The translations under genes were made by a program, and so were the position numbers. The notes under the pieces were generated by a model. That model did no database searches, was not told where the DNA came from, and saw only the letters and a program-made list of their open reading frames with translations. From Atherix ibis (Eukaryota > Arthropoda > Insecta > Diptera > Athericidae), in the NCBI GenBank assembly GCA_958298945.1, contig OY282608.1:58938951-59002950 (forward strand): a stretch of 64,000 nt of DNA, in the 5' to 3' direction. Below are positions 57,801 to 64,000 of the stretch, piece after piece. Each line of letters begins with the position of its first letter. Positions within the stretch are counted from its first letter, which is position 1.

Positions 57801-60800
57801 CAACAAACCAACAAACCAACAAACCAACAAACCAAGTAACCAACAAACCAACAAACCAACAAACCAACAAGCCAACAAGCCAACAAACCAACAAGCCAAA
57901 AAACGATCAAACCAACAAACAAACAAACCAACAAACGAACAAACCAACAAGCCAACAAGCCAACAAACCAACAAGCCAACAAACGATCAAACCAACAAAC
58001 AAACAAACCAACAAACGAACAAACGAACAAACGAACAAATCAACAAACCAGCAAAATAACAAACCAACAAACCAACAAACCAACAAACGAACAAACCAAC
58101 AAGCCAACAAACCAACAAGCCAACAAGCTAACAAACCAACAAGCCAACAAGTCAACAAACGAACAAACCCACAAACAAATAAACCAACAAACCTACAAAC
58201 CAACAAACCAACAAACCAACAAGCCAACAAACCAACAAACCAACAAGCCAACAAGCCAACAAGCCAACAAACCAAAAAACCAACAAGCCAACAAACCAAC
58301 AAACTAACAAGACAACAAACCAACAAACCTACAAGCCAAAAAACGAACAAACCTACAAACCAACAAACAAATAAACCAACAAACCATTAAACCAACAAAC
58401 CAAAAAACCAACAAACCAACAAACCAATAAACCAACAAACAAATAAACCAACAAGCCAACAAGCCAACAAACCAACAAGCCAACAAACCAACAAACGAAC
58501 AAATGAACAAACCAACAAACCAACAAACAAACAAACAAACAAACCAACAAACCAACAAACCAACAAACCAACAAACCAACAAACCAACAAACCAACAAAC
58601 CAACAAACCAACAAACGAACAAGCTAACAAACCAACAAACCAACAAACCAACAAACCAACAAACCAACAAACCAACAAACCAACAAACGAACAAACAAAC
58701 AAACCAACAAACCAACAAACCAAGAAACCAACAAACCAATAAACCAACAAGCCAACAAGCTATCAAACAAATTAACCAACAGACCAACAAACAAATAAAC
58801 CAACAAACCAAAAAGCCAACAAACCAACAAGCCAAAAAACCAACAAACCACCAAGCCGACAAGCCAACAAACGAACAAGCCAACAAACCAACAAGCGAAC
58901 AAACCAAAAAACCAACAAACCAACTAACCAACAAGCCAACAAACCAACAAACCAACAAACCAAGTAACCAACAAGCCAAGAAACCAACAAACCAACAAAC
59001 CAACAAACCACCAAACCAACAAACCAACAAACCAACAAGCCAACAAACGAACAAACCAACAAACCAACAAACCAACAAACCAACAAGCCAACAAATCAAC
59101 AAGCCAACAACCAACAAACCAACAAACCAACAAAACAACAAACCACAAGCCAAAAAGCCAACAAGCCAACAAACCAACAACCCAACAACCCAACAAACCA
59201 ACAAACCAACAAACCAACAAACCAACAAACCAACAAACCGACATACCAACAAATCAACAAACCAACAAACCAACAAACCAACAAGCCAACAAACCAACAA
59301 ACCAACAAACCAACAAACCAACAAACCAACAAACCAACAAACCAACAAACCGACATACCAACAAATCAACAAACCAACAAACCAACAAACCAACAAGCCA
59401 ACAAACCAACAAGCCAACAAACCAACAAACCAACAAACCAACAATCCAACAAACCAACAAACTAACTAGCCAACAAACCAACAAACCAACAAGCCAACAA
59501 GCCATCAAACCAACAAGCCAACAAACCAACAAACCAACAAACCAACAAACCAACAAACCAACAAACCAACAAACCAAAAACCAACAAGCCAAAAAACCAA
59601 CAAACCAACAAACCAACAAACCAACAAACGAACAAACCAAAAAACCAACAAACCAACAAGCCAACAAACCAACAAACCAACAAGCCAACAAGCCAACAAA
59701 CCAAAAAACCAACAAACCAACAAACTAACAAACCAACAAACCAACAAACCAACAAACCAAGAAGCCAACAGTCCAACAAACCAACAAGCTAACAAACGAA
59801 CAAACCAACAAGCCATCAAACCAACAAGCCAACAAACCAACAAACCAACAAACCAACAAACCAACAAACCAACAAACCAACAAACCAACAAGCCAACAAG
59901 CCAAAAAACCAACAATCCAACAAACCAACAAACCAACAAACGAACAAACCAAAAAACTAACAAACCAACAAGCCAACAAACCAACAAACCAACAAACCAA
60001 CAAACCAACAAACCAACAACCCAACAAACCAACAAACCAACAAACCAACAAGCCAACAAACCAGCAAACCAACAAGCCAACAAGCTGACAAACGAACAAA
60101 CCAACAAGCCAACAAGCCAACAAGCCAACAAACGAACAAGCCAACAAACGAGCAAACCAACAAACAAACAAACCAACAAACCAACAAACCAACAAACCAA
60201 CAAACAAATAAACCAACAAACCAACAAACAAACAAACAAACAAACCAACAAACCAGCAAACCAACAAACCAAAAAACGAACAAACCAACAACCCAACAAA
60301 CCAACAAACCAACAAGCCAACAAGCCAACAAACCAACAAGCCAACAAACAAATAAACAAACAAACAAACAAACAAACAAACCAACAAACCAACAAACCAA
60401 CAAATCAACAAATCAACAAACGAACAAACCAACAACCCAACAAACCAACAAACCAACAAACCATCAAACCAACAAGCCAACAAGCCAACAAACCAACAAA
60501 CCAACAAAACAACAAACCAAGAAACCAACAAACGAACAAACGAACAAGCCAACAAACCAAAAAACCAACAAACGAATAAACAAACAAACCAACAAACCAA
60601 CCAACCAAGAAACCAACAATCTAAAAAACCAACAAGCCAACAAGCCAACAAACCAACAAACCAACAAACCAACAAGCGAACAAACCAACAAACAAACAAT
60701 CCAACAAACCAACAAATGAACAAACTAACAAGCCAACAAGCCAACAAACCAACAAGCCAACAAACGGACAAACCAACCAACAAACAAACTAACAAACCAA

Positions 60801-63800
60801 CAAACAAAGAAACCAACAAACCAACAAACCAACAAATAAACAAAACAACAAACCAACACCCCAACAAACCAACAAACCAACAAAACAAGAAACCAACAAA
60901 CCAACAAACCAACAAGCCAAAAAACCAACAAACCAACAAACCAACAAACCAACAAACCAACAAACCAACAAGCCAACAAACGAACAAACCAACAAACCAA
61001 CAAACCAACAAACCAACAAACCAACAAGCCAACAAACCAACAAACCAACAAACGAACAAACCAACAAACCAACAAACCAACAAACCAACAAACCAACAAA
61101 CGAACAAATTAACAAACCAACAAATCAACAAACCAACAAAACAACAAACCAACAAACGAACAAACCAACAAACCAACAAGGCAACAAGCCAACAAACTAA
61201 CAAACCAACAAACCAACAAACCAACAAACCAACAAACCAACAAACCAACAAACCAACAAACCAACAAACCAACAAACCAACAAACCAACAAACCAACAAA
61301 CCAACAAGCCAACAAGCCAACAAACCAACAAACCAACAAACCAACAAACCAACACACCAACAAACCAACAAACCAACAAACCAACAAACCAACAAACCAA
61401 CAAACCAACAAACCAACAAACCAACAAACCAACAAGCCAACAAACCAACAAACCAACAAGCCAACAAACTAAAAAACCAACAAAGCAACAAACCAACAAA
61501 CCAACAAACAATCAAACCAACAAACCAACAAACCAACAAACCAGCAAACCAATAAACCAACAAACCAACAAACCAACAAACCAACAAACCAACAAACCAA
61601 CAAACCAACAAACCAGCAAGCCAACAAACCAAAAACCAGCAAACCAACAAACCAACAAACCAACAAACCAACAAACCAAGTAACCAACAAACCAACAAAC
61701 CAACAAACCAACAAGCCAACAAGCCAACAAACCAACAAGCCAAAAAACGATCAAACCAACAAACAAACAAACCAACAAACGAACAAACCAACAAGCCAAC
61801 AAGCCAACAAACCAACAAGCCAACAAACGATCAAACCAACAAACAAACAAACCAACAAACGAACAAACGAACAAACGAACAAATCAACATACCAGCAAAA
61901 TAACAAACCAACAAACCAACAAACCAACAAACCAACAAACAAACAAACCAACAAGCCAACAAACCAACAAGCCAACAAGCCAACAAACCAACAAGCCAAC
62001 AAGTCAACAAACGAACAAACCCACAAACAAATAAACCAACAAACCTACAAACCAACAAACCAACAAACCAACAAGCCAACAAACCAACAAACCAACAAGC
62101 CAACAAACCAAAAAACCAACAAGCCAACAAACCAACAAACTAACAAGACAACAAACCAACAAACCTACAAGCCAAAAAACGAACAAACCTACAAACCAAC
62201 AAACCAACAAACAAATAAACCAACAAACCATTAAACCAACAAACCAAAAAACCAACAAACCAACAAACCAATAAACCAACAAACAAATAAACCAACAAAC
62301 CAACAAACCAACAAACCAACAAACCAACAAACCAACAAGCCAACAAACCAACAAACCAACAAGCCAACAAACCAACAAACCAACAAACCAATAAACCAAC
62401 TAACCAACAAACCAACAAACCAACAAACCAACAAACGAACAAACCAACAAACCAACAAACCAACAAACCAACAAACCAACAAACCAATAAACCAACAAAC
62501 CAACAAACAAATAAACCAACAAACCAACAAACCAACAAACCAACAAACCAACAAACGAACAAACCAACAAACCAACAAACCAACAAACCAACAAACCAAC
62601 AAACCAACAAACCAACAAACCAACTAGCCAAGAAACCAACAAACCAACAAGCCAACAAACGAACAAACTAACAAACAAACAAACCAACAAACGAACAAAC
62701 CAACAAACCAACAAACCAGCAAACCAACAAACCAACAACCGAACAAATCAACAAGCCAACAAGCCAACAAGCCAACAAACCAACAAGCCAACAAGCCAAC
62801 AAACGAACAAACCAACAAACAAACAAACCAACAAACCAACAAACCAAAAAACCAACAAACCAACAAACCAACAAACCAACAAAACAACAAACCAACAAAC
62901 CAACAAACCAAGAAACCAAAAAACCAACAAACCAACAAACCAACAAACCAACAAACCAACAAACCAACAAACCAACTAGCCAACAAACCAACAAACCAAG
63001 AAGCCAACAAACCAACAAACCAACAAACAAATAAACCAACAAACCAACAAACCAACAAACCAACAAACCAACAAACCAACAAGCCAACAAGCCGAAAAAC
63101 CAACAAACCAACAAACCAACAAACCAACAAACGAATAAACCAACAAACCAACAAACAAATAAACCAACAAACCAACAAACAAACAAACAAACAAACCAAC
63201 AAACCAGCAAACCAACAAACCAAAAAACGAACAAACCAACAACCCAACAAACCAACAAACCAACAAGCCAACAAGCCAACAAACCAACAAGCCAACAAAC
63301 AAATAAACAAACAAACAAACAAACAAACAAACCAACAAACCAACAAATCAACAAATCAACAAACGAACAAACCAACAACCCAACAAACCAACAAACCAAC
63401 AAACCAAGAAACCAACAAACCAACAAACCAACAAACCAAGAAACCAACAAACCATCAAACCAACAAGCCAACAAGCCAACAAACCAACAAACCAACAAAA
63501 CAACAAACCAAGAAACCAACAAACGAACAAACGAACAAGCCAACAAACCAAAAAACCAACAAACGAATAAACAAACAAACCAACAAACCAACCAACCAAG
63601 AAACCAACAATCTAAAAAACCAACAAGCCAACAAGCCAACAAACCAACAAACCAACAAACCAACAAGCGAACAAACCAACAAACAAACAATCCAACAAAC
63701 CAACAAATGAACAAACTAACAAGCCAACAAGCCAACAAACCAACAAGCCAACAAACGGACAAACCAACCAACAAACAAACTAACAAACCAACAAACAAAG

Positions 63801-64000
63801 AAACCAACAAACCAACAAACCAACAAATAAACAAAACAACAAACCAACACCCCAACAAACCAACAAACCAACAAAACAAGAAACCAACAAACCAACAAAC
63901 CAACAAGCCAAAAAACCAACAAACCAACAAACCAACAAACCAACAAACCAACAAGCCAACAAACGAACAAACCAACAAACCAACAAACCAACAAACCAAC
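54899..64000. repeat. 3.82-3.86-kb higher-order repeat, two copies plus a shortened third
   Basis: Landmarks are GCTATC at 54899/58759 (3860), the CAAATAAAC-(CAAA)n phrase at 56501/60345/63296, CACCCC at 57039/60859/63850, CGATC doublets at 57904-57984/61748-61828, and AGTCAAC at 58150/62002 (3852). The last interval is shorter: 60859 to 63850 is 2991 bp, against 3820 before it. GCTATC is absent from the third copy. An older phrase, CAACCGAACAAATC, lies at 62738 instead, so the third copy is a hybrid. The array continues beyond the window end. Confidence 0.85.

Larger units (their letters stand above)
1..64000. repeat. Octanucleotide satellite array (CCAACAAA)n, window-wide
   Basis: Every part of the window reads as tandem 8-bp units of CCAACAAA on the + strand, all in one orientation. 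Common single-base variants are CCAACAAG, CGAACAAA, CAAACAAA, CTAACAAA, CCAATAAA, CCAAAAAA, CCTACAAA, CCAGCAAA, CCATCAAA, TCAACAAA, GCAACAAA, ACAACAAA, CCGACAAA, CCAAGAAA, CCAACTAA and CCAACCAA. Units of 7 or 9 bp, or with an extra trinucleotide, occasionally shift the phase. The consensus is 62.5% A and 37.5% C on the + strand. Neither end of the window leaves the array, so its true length exceeds 64 kb. No stretch of more than about 20 bases departs from the pattern. It is not a known telomere motif that I recognise. A eukaryotic satellite is the likeliest reading, but the organism is not identifiable here. Confidence 0.98.

Noticed and set aside
59725..61818. 697-codon open frame on the - strand
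   Set aside because: Same reason: TTG start, repeat-only peptide, no domain, and equivalent open frames overlap it in the other frames.
1..64000. CRISPR array
   Set aside because: The unit is 8 bp with no unique spacers, and there are no cas genes or leader.
1..64000. Telomere repeat
   Set aside because: TTTGTTGG does not match a telomere motif known to me. Telomeric tracts are not normally mosaics of kilobase-scale higher-order blocks. A subtelomeric location remains possible but is not shown.
1..64000. Phase-variation repeat tract or repeat domain of a bacterial surface protein
   Set aside because: Such tracts are embedded in a gene with non-repeat coding sequence. None is present in 64 kb. 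A functional coding repeat would normally have a period divisible by 3 and would not tolerate stops in every frame.
1..64000. Pure assembly artefact (false expansion of a short repeat)
   Set aside because: Variant phrases, out-of-phase units and drifting offsets differ between copies, and simple duplication of reads would not produce that. Exact copy number could still be wrong in the most similar blocks (15990-21545, 29400-34300, 39850-49440).
1..64000. tRNA, rRNA, transposon ends, promoters or terminators
   Set aside because: The + strand is almost free of G and T, so stems, terminal inverted repeats, TATA-like boxes and rho-independent hairpins cannot form. None was seen.

Overview
The whole 64 kb window is one uninterrupted tandem array of an 8-bp unit, CCAACAAA on the + strand (TTTGTTGG on the - strand). 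That is about 8,000 head-to-tail units, counting single-base variants. I see no array edge, no inverted stretch and no unique sequence. I find no protein gene, RNA gene, insertion sequence, CRISPR array, promoter or origin that I can support. The many open frames are a consequence of base composition. The consensus + strand has no T and no G, so the - strand has no A. Stop codons and ATG therefore arise only where a unit has mutated.

The source organism cannot be identified from this sequence. A pure octamer satellite longer than 64 kb, with large higher-order repeats, is most like a heterochromatic or subtelomeric satellite of a eukaryote assembled from long reads. Bacterial short tandem repeats are normally far shorter. 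No flanking gene supports either domain, so this is inference.

The information in the window lies in the pattern of unit variants (CCAACAAG, CGAACAAA, CAAACAAA, CTAACAAA, CCAATAAA, CCAAAAAA and others) and in rare units of irregular length that shift the 8-bp phase. These form recognisable phrases, which repeat as higher-order blocks. Positions 1-4320 hold diverged copies about 1.3 kb apart plus an 830-bp duplication. 4321-8240 is a 1.80-kb tandem repeat. 8251-10535 is a 1.30-kb tandem repeat with a nested 264-bp duplication. 10536-15989 is a mosaic with a 489-bp duplication. 15990-21545 is a 2.77-2.79-kb tandem pair. 21546-26084 is a mosaic that partly copies 12.9-13.9 kb. 26085-34339 holds three 2.7-2.8-kb copies. 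34340-39849 holds 1.2-1.6-kb shortened derivatives. 39850-49440 is a 4.74-4.81-kb tandem pair. 49441-54898 holds partial derivatives of that pair. 54899-64000 is a 3.82-3.86-kb pair plus a copy about 0.83 kb shorter.

The layout is that of a satellite grown by repeated segmental duplication, as in unequal crossover or amplification, rather than by unit-by-unit slippage alone. The best leads are the nested higher-order structure, an exact 80-bp doublet found 11 times across the window, an out-of-phase marker found at least 25 times, and a recurring quantum of about 830 bp. All positions were read by eye. Percentage identities were not computed.
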